A stretch of DNA of 12,622 nucleotides from the NCBI GenBank assembly GCA_017412445.1, contig JAFPYA010000235.1:1-12622 (forward strand), in the 5' to 3' direction. Both the position numbers and the translations under genes were made by a program. The notes under the pieces were generated by a model. The model was not told where the DNA came from, ran no database searches, and worked only from the letters and a program-made list of their open reading frames with translations. This DNA is from Clostridia bacterium (lineage in GTDB: Bacteria; Bacillota; Clostridia; Christensenellales; Aristaeellaceae). Below, one piece after another: positions 5,641 through 12,622 of the stretch (within the stretch, counting starts at the first letter, position 1; every line of letters starts with the position of its first letter).

Positions 5641-7428
5641 ATGAGCGAAATGACAAAGGAAGAGTACAAGGCGTTCTACTCCGGCGTATACCGCCACAGC
5701 CTGAGCCACATACTGGCCAAGGCCATAATCGAGCTCTACGGCAAGGACAACGTGCAGTACGCCATAGGCCCGCAGATTGCGGACGGCTTCTACTACGATT
5801 TCCTGCTGCCCGAGAACATCTCTCAGGCGGATTTCGGCAAAATCGAGGACAAGATGCGCGAAATTATAAAGCGCCGCGAGCCCTGGACGGTAAAGGAAGT
5901 AAGCAAAGGCGAGGCGCTTGAGCTGTTCAAGAACCAGAAGTTCAAGACCGAGCTCATAAACGACCTGCCCGAGGACGAAAAGATTACCATATATTACACC
6001 GGCGACGACTTTGTGGATTTGTGCCGCGGCCCGCACATAAGCAACTCTCAGGAGCTTATGAACGCCGCGTTCCAGATCAAGGCCGTCAGCGGCTCCTACT
6101 GGCGCGGCGACGAGCACCGCGACCAGCTGCAGCGCGTGTACGTGTACGCCTTCGAGGACAAGCAGGGGCTCAAGGCGCACCTGCAGTTCATGAAGGAGGC
6201 GTTGGAGCGCGACCACAGAAAGCTCGGCAAGGAGCAGGAGCTGTTCATGATGGACGAGACCGCGCCCGGCATGCCCTACTTCCTGCCCCGCGGCTGGAAC
6301 ATGTTCAACGCCCTTTTGTACTACTGGCGCAAGATACACGTGCGCCACGGCTACAATGAGATCTCCGCGCCCATAATCAACTCCAAGCAGCTCTGGGAGA
6401 CCAGCGGCCACTGGGGACACTACCGCAACAACATGTTCCTTATCGACAATCCCGAGGGCGACGAGGCCGAATACGCCTGCAAGCCCATGAACTGCCCCAA
6501 CGCGATCAAGGCCTACCAGAGCCAGGCGCGCTCCTATAAGGACCTGCCGCTCAGGTTCAGCGAGACCGACGTGATTCACCGCAAGGAAAAATCCGGCGAG
6601 CTCAACGGCTTGTTCCGCGTGCAGATGTTCCGCCAGGACGACGACCACACGCTGCTTATGGAGGATCAGATCGAAAGCGAAATCGCCGATATACTCTCCA
6701 TTGCCGGCGAAATCTACGGCACCTTCGGCCTGACCTACGAGGCCGAGCTGTCCACCCGTCCCGACGACTTCATGGGCGATATCGAATTGTGGAATCAGGC
6801 CGAGGCCGCGCTCAAGAAGATACTGGACAAGCACTACGGCGAGGGCAAGTACGAAATAAACGAGGGCGACGGCGCGTTCTACGGCCCCAAGATCGACCTC
6901 AAGATGAAGGACTGCATAGGCCGCGAGTGGCAGATGGGCACGATACAGCTCGACTTCCAGCTGCCCCTGAACTTCGACCTCGAATATCAGGCCGCGGACG
7001 GCACCCGCAAGCGCCCCGTGATGATACACCGCGCCATACTGGGCTCGTTTGAGCGCTTCATAGGCATCATCATTGAGAACTTCAAGGCGTCCTTCCCCTT
7101 CTGGCTCAGCCCCTATCAGGTGGCCATAGTGCCCATCCGCCCCGAGCACAACGAGTACGCTCACAAGGTGCAGGAGCTGCTCTGGGACAACGACATCCGC
7201 GTCGAGGTCGACTATCAGGACAAGAACATGAAGGAAAAGATAAAGACCTTCCGCAAGTTCCACGATCCCTACATCCTCGTGCTGGGCGACAAGGAAGCCG
7301 CCGAGAACACCGTCTCCGTGAACATAAGGGGCGGAAAGCAGATGAACAACCTGCCGCTTGACAAGTTCATAGAGATCTGCAGGCAGCTGAACAAGACCCA
7401 CAGCCTCGAGCTTGTCGAGGAAGCATAA
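5641..7428 (+). CDS. thrS: Threonyl-tRNA synthetase lacking the TGS domain
   Basis: It charges tRNA-Thr with threonine. I place the start at 5641, behind AAGGAG, giving 595 residues; an in-frame ATG at 5584 lies inside the leader terminator and is rejected. The protein opens directly with the editing domain: H19 and H23 (HSLSH) plus C128 and H132 (CRGPH) are the four editing residues, spaced as in E. coli (73, 77, 182, 186). The catalytic core has zinc ligands C285, H336 and H463, motif 2 (FSETDVIHRKEKSGELNGLFR) and motif 3 (HRAILGSFERFIG). The anticodon-binding domain runs from about 490. The N-terminal TGS domain, about 54 residues in E. coli numbering, is absent, and the upstream sequence does not encode it. 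Expression is under T-box control. The function is certain; the effect of the missing domain is not. Confidence 0.97.
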   Translation: MSEMTKEEYKAFYSGVYRHSLSHILAKAIIELYGKDNVQYAIGPQIADGFYYDFLLPENISQADFGKIEDKMREIIKRREPWTVKEVSKGEALELFKNQKFKTELINDLPEDEKITIYYTGDDFVDLCRGPHISNSQELMNAAFQIKAVSGSYWRGDEHRDQLQRVYVYAFEDKQGLKAHLQFMKEALERDHRKLGKEQELFMMDETAPGMPYFLPRGWNMFNALLYYWRKIHVRHGYNEISAPIINSKQLWETSGHWGHYRNNMFLIDNPEGDEAEYACKPMNCPNAIKAYQSQARSYKDLPLRFSETDVIHRKEKSGELNGLFRVQMFRQDDDHTLLMEDQIESEIADILSIAGEIYGTFGLTYEAELSTRPDDFMGDIELWNQAEAALKKILDKHYGEGKYEINEGDGAFYGPKIDLKMKDCIGREWQMGTIQLDFQLPLNFDLEYQAADGTRKRPVMIHRAILGSFERFIGIIIENFKASFPFWLSPYQVAIVPIRPEHNEYAHKVQELLWDNDIRVEVDYQDKNMKEKIKTFRKFHDPYILVLGDKEAAENTVSVNIRGGKQMNNLPLDKFIEICRQLNKTHSLELVEEA

Positions 7429-7445
7429 AACGCCATTACCAACCC

Positions 7446-7471
7446 GCAGCCTCCGGTTTTTCGGAGGCTGC
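7446..7471 (+). terminator. Hairpin after thrS, weak or partial terminator
   Basis: GCAGCCTCCG pairs perfectly with CGGAGGCTGC around a 6-nt T-rich loop. Only CGCTTTACGG follows, so there is no proper U-tract. It may end thrS transcripts inefficiently and allow read-through into the GNAT gene, 21 nt downstream. Confidence 0.55.
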
Positions 7472-7491
7472 CGCTTTACGGTGGAAGTATC

Positions 7492-8916
7492 ATGCTTGAA
7501 TTACTCCCTGTCGCGCCCGAACAGAGGCAGCTTTTGTGGAACGTAAACCAAAAGTACCTCTACGAAATGACAAACTACTACGACGATGAGATGGACGATA
7601 ACGGCAACTGCAGCTACGGCCATTTCGACGCCTATTTCAGCGATCCCCTGAGGGAGGCGCTGTTCATAGCTTGGGACGGCAAAATCGCGGGCTTTGCCTT
7701 CATAAATCCCTATTCAAATACAGGCGGCGCGCCCGACCACGTGCTGGCCGAGTTCACCGTGTTTCCCGCCTTCAGGCGCAGGCACATCGCCCTTGAGGCC
7801 GCCCGGCTGATATTTGAGCGCCGTCCCGGCGCATGGGAGATAAAGTACAACGAAAACAACCTCCCCGCCAAAAAGCTCTGGCACAAGGCGAGCGCGCCCT
7901 ACAAGCCCTCAAAGCTGCGCTTAAACGAGGTCGAAACCGTGCTCATATTCGACACGCGCATTGCGGGCGCGCCCGAAGCCGTTTCGGAGGGCGCGGTCAT
8001 AGAGGAAAGGGCACCTGACGAAGCGCTTATGAGCGAGCTTATACGCCTGTCTCAGGCCTGGGAAAACGAAAACAGCTGCCACGGCTACCGGAAAAACAGC
8101 AAAAGCGACATCGAGGGCAACCGCATATTCGTCGCGTCATACAATTCCGAAATCGCGGGCTACCTCTTCGGCCACATGGAGAAGGCAGAAAGGACGACCT
8201 CGATAATGCCTGCAGGCGCGCCGTTTTTCGAGGTGGAGGAATTGTACGTAAAGCCGGAATACCGCTCCTGCGGCATAGGCAAAAAGCTCTTTTGCCGCAT
8301 GGAAAAGGCCGTGTCCGGCGAAGCGGAGTATATAATGCTAAGCACCGCCACAAAGAACAGCAGGGCGATACTGCACTTTTATCTGGACGAGCTCGATATG
8401 ACGTTCTGGAGCGCGAGGCTGTTCAAGAAGCTCTCTTGCGGCGCCAAAGAGCCTGCTCTCCTTGCGGACATGCCAAAAATGGACGAGTCCGACCAACCGC
8501 TCAAAATCCGCTATGCCGAAAAGGCCGACCTTGGATTCTGGTTTTCGCTCGACAGGCATATAAGCGAAAACGAATTTATGCAAAAGGTCGAGCGGAGGAT
8601 GAGCTATATAATCGAGGCCGAAAACGAGCCTGTAGGCCTGCTTCGCTATTCCCTGTTCTGGGACAGCATACCGTTTTGCAACCTGCTTTACATTAAAGAC
8701 GGAAAGCAGAGGCAGGGCTATGGACGCGCCCTCGTTGAATACTGGGAAAAGGATATGAAATCGCGCGGCTTCGACCTCGTGATGACCTCGACTCAATCAA
8801 ACGAAAGCGCGCAGCACTTCTACAGGGCGCTGGACTACAGGGACTGCGGCGGCTTTACCCTGCCCTTCGAGGGGTATGAGCAGCCCGCGGAGCTGATGCT
8901 GGCAAAGAAAATCTGA
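7492..8916 (+). CDS. Triple-domain GNAT acetyltransferase
   Basis: The 474-residue protein appears to consist of three GNAT modules, which transfer acetyl groups from acetyl-CoA to amines. Module 1 (about 1-155) resembles predicted acetyltransferases with YLYEM and DGKIAGFAFI; its acetyl-CoA loop is degenerate (FRRRHIA, 94-100, no Gly). Module 2 (about 165-312) has EVEELYVKPEYRSCGIGKKLF with an intact R-x-x-G-x-G (258-263). Module 3 (about 337-474) has RQGYGRALVEYWEK and the phrase MTSTQSNESAQHFYRAL, close to a GNAT family widespread in clostridia. Substrates cannot be read from sequence. A weak GGAAG lies 5 nt before the ATG and no clear promoter is visible, so it may depend on read-through from thrS. 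It is cytoplasmic. Module boundaries are approximate. No frame break is seen, so it is a fusion and not neighbouring genes. Confidence 0.85.
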   Translation: MLELLPVAPEQRQLLWNVNQKYLYEMTNYYDDEMDDNGNCSYGHFDAYFSDPLREALFIAWDGKIAGFAFINPYSNTGGAPDHVLAEFTVFPAFRRRHIALEAARLIFERRPGAWEIKYNENNLPAKKLWHKASAPYKPSKLRLNEVETVLIFDTRIAGAPEAVSEGAVIEERAPDEALMSELIRLSQAWENENSCHGYRKNSKSDIEGNRIFVASYNSEIAGYLFGHMEKAERTTSIMPAGAPFFEVEELYVKPEYRSCGIGKKLFCRMEKAVSGEAEYIMLSTATKNSRAILHFYLDELDMTFWSARLFKKLSCGAKEPALLADMPKMDESDQPLKIRYAEKADLGFWFSLDRHISENEFMQKVERRMSYIIEAENEPVGLLRYSLFWDSIPFCNLLYIKDGKQRQGYGRALVEYWEKDMKSRGFDLVMTSTQSNESAQHFYRALDYRDCGGFTLPFEGYEQPAELMLAKKI

Positions 8917-8975
8917 ATTGTTGCGCCATACGCGTGTCGCGCGGGCGGTTTTACGACCCCGCAGGTTATCAAAAG

Positions 8976-9042
8976 AGACAACTATGCCGCGCCTGCCTGT
9001 CACAAAAGACACGGCACGGCGGTTGTCTTTCTTCTTTTAAAT
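8976..9042. terminator. Shared terminator of the convergent GNAT and sulfatase genes
   Basis: AGACAAC (8976-8982) pairs with GTTGTCT (9022-9028), and inner GCCG and GCC blocks pair with GGC and CGGC around ACAAAA, making a long imperfect hairpin. TTCTTCTTTT follows on the plus strand and TCTTTTG on the minus strand, so it can stop transcription from both sides. The rest of the 8917-9048 gap shows no gene. Confidence 0.7.
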
Positions 9043-9048
9043 TGCCGC

Positions 9049-10551
9049 CTATCTCAATCTCTCAAGCCCCTTGTAGTCCCCGTGGGCGGGCGCCTTGGCG
9101 TAGGCGGTGGCAAGGTGCGTAACCATGTCTATGGTAAGGCGCCTGACCGTGTCCGCGTGGGCGGGGTCGTCAAAGAGGTTGTACCATTCGTGGGGGTCGC
9201 TTTCGAGGTCGTAAAGCTCACCCTCGGGCGGCGTGTCGTCGTTAACGGTGCCCTTGCGGTAGAGTATGAGCTTGTAGCGGTCCGTGCGCCACATGAGCGC
9301 GGGGGCGAGCTGCTTTGCTTCCCCTCCGCCGCCGTGGAACTCCGAAAACTGGCCGCGCCTGTGGACGGGGCCAAGCAAATCCGTGCCGGGCAGTTGCGGG
9401 TCCTTTTCGAGGCCGGCGGCGCTGATAAGCGTGGGCACTATGTCTGTAAGCATGGCGGGAATGTCGCTCACCGTGCCGTGCAGCTTTTTATCCACATAGT
9501 CGCCCGCAAGTATCAGCGGCACGCGCACGCTGCCCTCGTAGAGGCAGTACTTGCTGTAGCGGTTGTCGCGCTCGCCCATCATGTCGCCGTGGTCGCTCAA
9601 AAACACGAACAGCGTGTTTTTGTCGAGGCCCTTTTCGCGTATTTTGCTTAATACCGACGAAATGAAGCTGTCCATGAAGGAGCAGTTGGCGAGGTAGCGC
9701 AGGCGCACGAGCTTGAGCTCTTCGGGTGTGAGCTTGTCCAAAAGCTCCTTGCGGCCGTAGTGCGCGTTGTACAGGTTCGGGCTTGCGTCCATCGCGGCGC
9801 GTATGTGGGTGGGCGGCTCCTCCGTCCACGGTGGCGCGGGCAGGGGCGGTATGTCCTTTAATTTGTACAGATCCTCAAATTCCTGCGGCACGTTGAAGCC
9901 CGCGTGGGGCTTAATTAGCGAGAAATACAAAAACAGCGGCCTGCCGTCGGGCTCGTAGCTGTCAAGAAACTCTATGCACTTGCGGTGTATGAAGCCGTCC
10001 CTGTGGTGCTCCTTGGGAAGAGAACTGATTTTGCCCATGTAGCCCAGCGCGTTTTCCTCGCCCGAGCCGAACTCGCCCGTCTCCTCGTAGTATTTTTTAA
10101 GCCCCTCGGGGTCCTCGTAGTCCATCATGACCGCGCCCTCTTCGTTGAGCACGCTCTCATGGCTCTGCCCCTCGGCGCGCACGTCAAAGCCGCGCCGCGA
10201 GCCCGCGCCGCCCTTTACGGTGTTGTTCCAGTGCGTCTTGCCAAATCCCGCGCAGAAGTAGCCCGCGTCGTGCAGCCTCTGAGGCAGTGGAACCGACGGA
10301 AGTCTGTTTTCATCCAGCAGCGCGCCGCCATTTGTGCGCACGCCCGTCTGGCTCGCGTACAGGCCGAACATAAGGCTGTTGCGGGCGGGCACGCACATGG
10401 GACACTGGGTCACGGCCTGAGAAAACAGTATGCCGTCCTTCGCCAGCGAATCTATGCCGGGCGTAACAACCAGCGGGTTTACGCAGCCCATCGCGTCGTA
10501 CCTCTGTTGGTCGGTCATTATCATTATAATATTGGGGCGCTTAGCGCTCAT
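9049..10551 (-). CDS. Cysteine-type sulfatase, cytoplasmic
   Basis: The 500-residue protein belongs to the alkaline-phosphatase-like sulfatases, which hydrolyse sulfate esters. PNIIMIMTDQQRYD (6-19) gives the metal ligands D14 and Q15; C-V-P-A-R (53-57) is the formylglycine signature C-x-P-x-R, with Ala where Ser is commonest; K105 and H107 (GKTHW), K214 and H216 (KPH) and D320-H321 (SDHGDMMGE) are the remaining active-site residues. The C-terminal subdomain has the usual YDLESDPHEWYNL (447-459). I chose the ATG at 10551 because GGAGGAG lies 6 nt upstream; a GTG at 10566 overlaps that site. There is no signal peptide, so it should act in the cytoplasm and need formylglycine conversion, in anaerobes by a radical-SAM enzyme not seen here. 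A phosphonate monoester hydrolase or choline-sulfatase-like role is possible. The substrate is unknown. Confidence 0.9.
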   Translation of the reverse strand: MSAKRPNIIMIMTDQQRYDAMGCVNPLVVTPGIDSLAKDGILFSQAVTQCPMCVPARNSLMFGLYASQTGVRTNGGALLDENRLPSVPLPQRLHDAGYFCAGFGKTHWNNTVKGGAGSRRGFDVRAEGQSHESVLNEEGAVMMDYEDPEGLKKYYEETGEFGSGEENALGYMGKISSLPKEHHRDGFIHRKCIEFLDSYEPDGRPLFLYFSLIKPHAGFNVPQEFEDLYKLKDIPPLPAPPWTEEPPTHIRAAMDASPNLYNAHYGRKELLDKLTPEELKLVRLRYLANCSFMDSFISSVLSKIREKGLDKNTLFVFLSDHGDMMGERDNRYSKYCLYEGSVRVPLILAGDYVDKKLHGTVSDIPAMLTDIVPTLISAAGLEKDPQLPGTDLLGPVHRRGQFSEFHGGGGEAKQLAPALMWRTDRYKLILYRKGTVNDDTPPEGELYDLESDPHEWYNLFDDPAHADTVRRLTIDMVTHLATAYAKAPAHGDYKGLERLR

Positions 10552-10714
10552 AAGCAGCTCCTCCACGCTGAACAGAATAACCTGCGCCGCCGCACAGGCA
10601 TAAAAAAGCCAAAGCTTACAGACCCTCTCGCCTTAAAACGCGCAAGCGGCCTTGACTCATTCTGAGCGGCAAAATAATTGACCCCGCTTCTCACGGGGTC
10701 ACTGCCCGAAAAAA
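10552..10714 (-). other. Spacer between rubredoxin and sulfatase genes
   Basis: No gene is seen. The gap holds the rubredoxin terminator (10670-10700) and, closer to the sulfatase, a 7-bp hairpin (CCTGCGC at 10581-10587 with GCACAGG at 10592-10598, one G-U pair in the RNA). I find no convincing -35/-10 pair for the sulfatase, so it may rely on a non-housekeeping promoter or on read-through. Confidence 0.45.
10670..10700 (-). terminator. Terminator of the rubredoxin gene
   Basis: On the minus strand GACCCCG and CGGGGTC (10680-10700) form a perfect 7-bp stem around a 7-nt loop, followed by AATTATTTTG. The U-tract is interrupted, so termination may be incomplete. Confidence 0.65.
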
Positions 10715-10870
10715 TCAGGCCTCGGTAAATGCATCCTTGCCCAGGCCGCACACGGGGCAGACCCAATCCTCGGGGATGTCCTCAAACGCCGTGCCGGGCG
10801 CGATGCCGCCTTCGGGATCGCCTACCTCGGGGTCGTAAACATAGCCGCAGGGGCACTCGTACTTCTTCAT
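10715..10870 (-). CDS. Rubredoxin with a C-x-C first knuckle
   Basis: Translating the minus strand gives a complete 51-residue protein of normal rubredoxin length. Rubredoxins hold one iron on four cysteines and carry single electrons, in anaerobes often to oxygen- or peroxide-detoxifying partners. The body is typical: YVYDPEVGDPEGGIAPGT-FEDIPEDWVCPVCGLGKDAF, with the second knuckle C38-x-x-C41. The first knuckle is C6-P-C8-G, one residue shorter than the classical C-x-x-C-G. AAGGAGGG lies 8 nt before the ATG and a consensus promoter stands upstream, so the gene is expected to be expressed well. It has its own terminator. It is divergent from the serine hydrolase gene; no partner oxidoreductase is adjacent. 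The identification is firm; the effect of the short knuckle on iron binding is not known to me. Confidence 0.95.
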   Translation of the reverse strand: MKKYECPCGYVYDPEVGDPEGGIAPGTAFEDIPEDWVCPVCGLGKDAFTEA

Positions 10871-10899
10871 AGCAAAACCCTCCTTAAATGGATACGCCT

Positions 10900-10928
10900 A
10901 TTGTAAGAGTTTTGAAGCGGCGTGTCAA
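10900..10928 (-). promoter_or_regulatory. Promoter of the rubredoxin gene
   Basis: On the minus strand a consensus TTGACA (10923-10928) and TACAAT (10900-10905) are 17 bp apart, giving a start near 10893 and a short leader of about 22 nt. Confidence 0.85.
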
Positions 10929-10966
10929 GATAAAAATTTCCCGTCCGATTTTGTGCAGATTAACGG

Positions 10967-10992
10967 TTGACAGCGTGTAGTATACTTAAAAT
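10967..10992 (+). promoter_or_regulatory. Promoter region of the serine hydrolase gene
   Basis: A perfect TTGACA is at 10967-10972, but the good -10 candidates TATACT (10981-10986) and TAAAAT (10987-10992) are only 8 and 14 bp away. TATACT could instead work with a weak -35 further upstream. The region is promoter-like; the exact pair is undecided. Confidence 0.4.
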
Positions 10993-11018
10993 ACAGATTA
11001 AACTGGGAGGAATGCGCA

Positions 11019-12155
11019 ATGCTCAGGCAGAGGCTTGCCGACACCATAAACCGCGCGCTGGACGCAGGCGAACTGGCCGGCTGCAACCTTGAAATAATCA
11101 AAGACGGCCGCAGCCTTATCAATATAAGCGCGGGCTATGCCGACATCGAAAATAGCAAAAAAGTGAGTTACGACAGCATATTTCGCCTCTACAGCCAGAC
11201 CAAGCCCGTCACCGCGGCCGCGGCGGCGCTGCTGGTTGAGCGCGGATTGCTCGACGTCGGAGCCTGGGTCAGCGACTTTCTGCCCGGCTTTAACAATCAG
11301 AAGGTGCTAAGAAGCGACGGCTCGCTCGCTTCGCCCGTTCGCCCCGCAAGCGTGGGCGACCTGCTGAGCATGACTGCGGGGCTATGCTATCCCGGGGGCA
11401 GCGGCGCCGAAAAATACACCGCCAGACTGTTTGACGAAAATCAAAAGCAGATAGACGCAGGCAGCGGCATGGGCACAGTGGAATTCATGAACCGCCTCGG
11501 CGGCCTGCCCCTCGCCTTTGACCCCGGCAGCGAATATAAATATTCCACCTGCGCGGACGTGCTGGGCGCGATAGTCGAAATCGTCTCCGGCGTACCCTTC
11601 GGCGAATTCCTGAAGCAGGAGTTTTTTGAGCCGCTGGGCATGAAGGACACAGGCTTTTATCTGCCGCAGGAAAAGCTGAGCCGCCTCGTGACCGCCTACA
11701 TGAGAAGCGAAAGCGGCCTTAAGCCCTACAGCGTAAAGCACCTGTGCGTGGGCGATTACACCAAACCGCCCCGCTTTGAATCGGGCGGCGCGGGGCTGGT
11801 GTCGACGCTGGGTGACTACGCAAGGTTCGCCACGATGCTCATTAACGGCGGCGAATACGAGGGAAAAAGGTACTTGAGCCGCAATACGGTTGCGTGGCTC
11901 ACCAAGCCCCAGCTCACGGGGCTGCTCGAGGGCACGGGCTACTCCTACGGCAAGCTCATGCGCGTGTGCGTGTATCCGGGGCGCGTGAACGGGCTGGCAC
12001 TCGAGGGCGAGTACGGCTGGGACGGATGGCTGGGCACCTACTTCATTAACTTCCCGAACGAAAAAATGACCTTCCTTTTCAACCAGAACACAAAGGACAC
12101 CGGCACTGCTCCGCTCACGCGGAAGCTGAGAAACATAGTTATCGCTTCATTATAG
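11019..12155 (+). CDS. Beta-lactamase-fold serine hydrolase (class C / family VIII type)
   Basis: The product has 378 residues and belongs to the large family of class C beta-lactamases, DD-peptidases and family VIII esterases. The nucleophile motif is S59-Q-T-K62, in FRLYSQTKPVTAAA; S-x-T-K is common in esterase-like members. The second motif falls at Y175-S-T, in GSEYKYSTCADVLG, where classical members have Y-x-N or Y-S. The third is GWDGWLGTYF (333-342), matching the W-x-G-type block seen instead of K-T-G. FEPLGMKDTGFYLP (204-217) is the typical hinge. I see no signal peptide, so it is probably cytoplasmic and less likely a true beta-lactamase. GGGAGG lies about 9 nt before the ATG. A secreted SGNH hydrolase gene follows after 47 bp with no terminator between, suggesting co-transcription. 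The substrate is unknown. Confidence 0.9.
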   Translation: MLRQRLADTINRALDAGELAGCNLEIIKDGRSLINISAGYADIENSKKVSYDSIFRLYSQTKPVTAAAAALLVERGLLDVGAWVSDFLPGFNNQKVLRSDGSLASPVRPASVGDLLSMTAGLCYPGGSGAEKYTARLFDENQKQIDAGSGMGTVEFMNRLGGLPLAFDPGSEYKYSTCADVLGAIVEIVSGVPFGEFLKQEFFEPLGMKDTGFYLPQEKLSRLVTAYMRSESGLKPYSVKHLCVGDYTKPPRFESGGAGLVSTLGDYARFATMLINGGEYEGKRYLSRNTVAWLTKPQLTGLLEGTGYSYGKLMRVCVYPGRVNGLALEGEYGWDGWLGTYFINFPNEKMTFLFNQNTKDTGTAPLTRKLRNIVIASL

Positions 12156-12202
12156 ACCACCCTTCACCCCGCCGCGCCAATCCCGGGCAGAAAGGAAGCT
12201 TC

Positions 12203-12622
12203 ATGAAAAGGCTTTTATCACTATTTATCGCTTTAGCGCTCGCGCTCGCGCTATTCAATTGCGTCGCCGAAACAGGGCCGATCATAGTCAGCATAGGCGA
12301 CAGCTACGCCTCGGGCGAAGGCATAGAGCCGTTTTTCGGACAGGATTTGCCCGTGGATGCAAAGATTCACGATCAGGACTGGCTTGCGCACAGGAGCGCC
12401 CTGAGCTGGCCTGCGCTTTTGCGCTTTGACGGGCTTGACGGCACTACGGGCGAAAACAAGGGGAAGCTTTTAAAAAACGAATCGGGCAAATACGAGCTTG
12501 TGCAGGAGGGCAACTGGTTCTTCGTGGCCTCGAGCGGCGCGGTCATAAATCACTTATACACTACGCAGCGAAAGAGCGCCAACGTCAGAAGCGGCTTTTC
12601 CCGCGTAAAGGCCGCGGAGGAC
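12203..12622 (+). CDS. Secreted SGNH/GDSL hydrolase (3' end beyond the window)
   Basis: I translated 140 codons; the gene runs off the right edge. Residues 1-22 form a signal peptide (MKRLLS, a long Leu/Ala core, then CVA-E). Cys20 is preceded by LFN, a poor lipobox, so type I cleavage after VA is more likely than a lipoprotein. Mature sequence starts with IIVSIGDSYASGEGIEPF; S34 in GDS is the expected nucleophile of the SGNH fold. HRSALSWPALL (63-73) and VASSGAVINHL (108-118) match the spacing seen in secreted SGNH esterases and lipases, the latter supplying the block II Gly. The catalytic Asp-His block lies past the edge. AAAGGAAG lies about 6 nt before the ATG. It follows the serine hydrolase gene by 47 bp. 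It should act outside the cell or at the wall on esters. Confidence 0.82.
   Translation, partial: MKRLLSLFIALALALALFNCVAETGPIIVSIGDSYASGEGIEPFFGQDLPVDAKIHDQDWLAHRSALSWPALLRFDGLDGTTGENKGKLLKNESGKYELVQEGNWFFVASSGAVINHLYTTQRKSANVRSGFSRVKAAED

Noticed and set aside
5410..7401. A 663-codon open frame on the minus strand opposite thrS
   Set aside because: It is antisense to a certain gene, is made mostly of Val, Leu, Ala and His from reversed codon bias, also spans the T-box leader, and matches no family I know.
9985..10665. A 226-codon open frame on the plus strand over the sulfatase gene start
   Set aside because: It is antisense to the sulfatase active-site region, Ala/Arg/Val-rich, and without any recognisable motif.
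11019..12155. An antibiotic-resistance beta-lactamase
   Set aside because: There is no signal peptide, the second and third motifs are esterase-like, and no regulator gene is adjacent.

Overview
The window looks like chromosomal DNA of a high-G+C member of the Bacillota, most likely an uncultivated gut-type clostridial lineage. The support is a T-box leader in front of threonyl-tRNA synthetase, a TmcAL (YlbM-type) tRNA-Met modification gene, a DHHW-family protein, a clostridial-type GNAT domain, strong AGGAGG-type ribosome binding sites, and frequent use of ATA for isoleucine despite the G+C-rich background. I cannot name a genus. I see no tRNA or rRNA gene, insertion sequence, CRISPR array or phage gene.

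Layout. Positions 1-2604 (minus strand) hold a two-gene unit: a membrane-anchored DHHW/SGNH-type protein, then a membrane protein with a basic tail, one transmembrane helix, a helical repeat region and RCC1-like repeats that runs off the left edge. A strong promoter and a leader of about 200 nt with a stem-loop at its 5' end precede it. Next come tmcAL (minus) and tdk (plus), read from interlocking divergent promoters. An AT-rich spacer with a perfect palindrome leads to a small flavodoxin-like gene with its own terminator. Then follow a canonical promoter, a threonine T-box leader and thrS (5641-7428), whose product lacks the usual N-terminal TGS domain. Downstream is a protein made of three GNAT domains in tandem, which converges on a minus-strand sulfatase across a shared hairpin terminator. 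Upstream of the sulfatase lies a 51-residue rubredoxin gene (minus) with an unusual C-x-C first knuckle. Divergent from the rubredoxin gene is a probable two-gene unit: a beta-lactamase-fold serine hydrolase and a secreted SGNH/GDSL hydrolase cut by the right edge.

How the genes relate. The window mixes housekeeping functions (tRNA charging and modification, thymidine salvage, small electron carriers) with cell-envelope or secreted functions (DHHW protein, RCC1 membrane protein, SGNH hydrolase). I do not see one clearly new multi-gene system. The most unusual items are the DHHW/RCC1 membrane pair without a visible MBOAT partner, the triple-GNAT protein, the TGS-less ThrRS, the short-knuckle rubredoxin and several well-formed regulatory structures.
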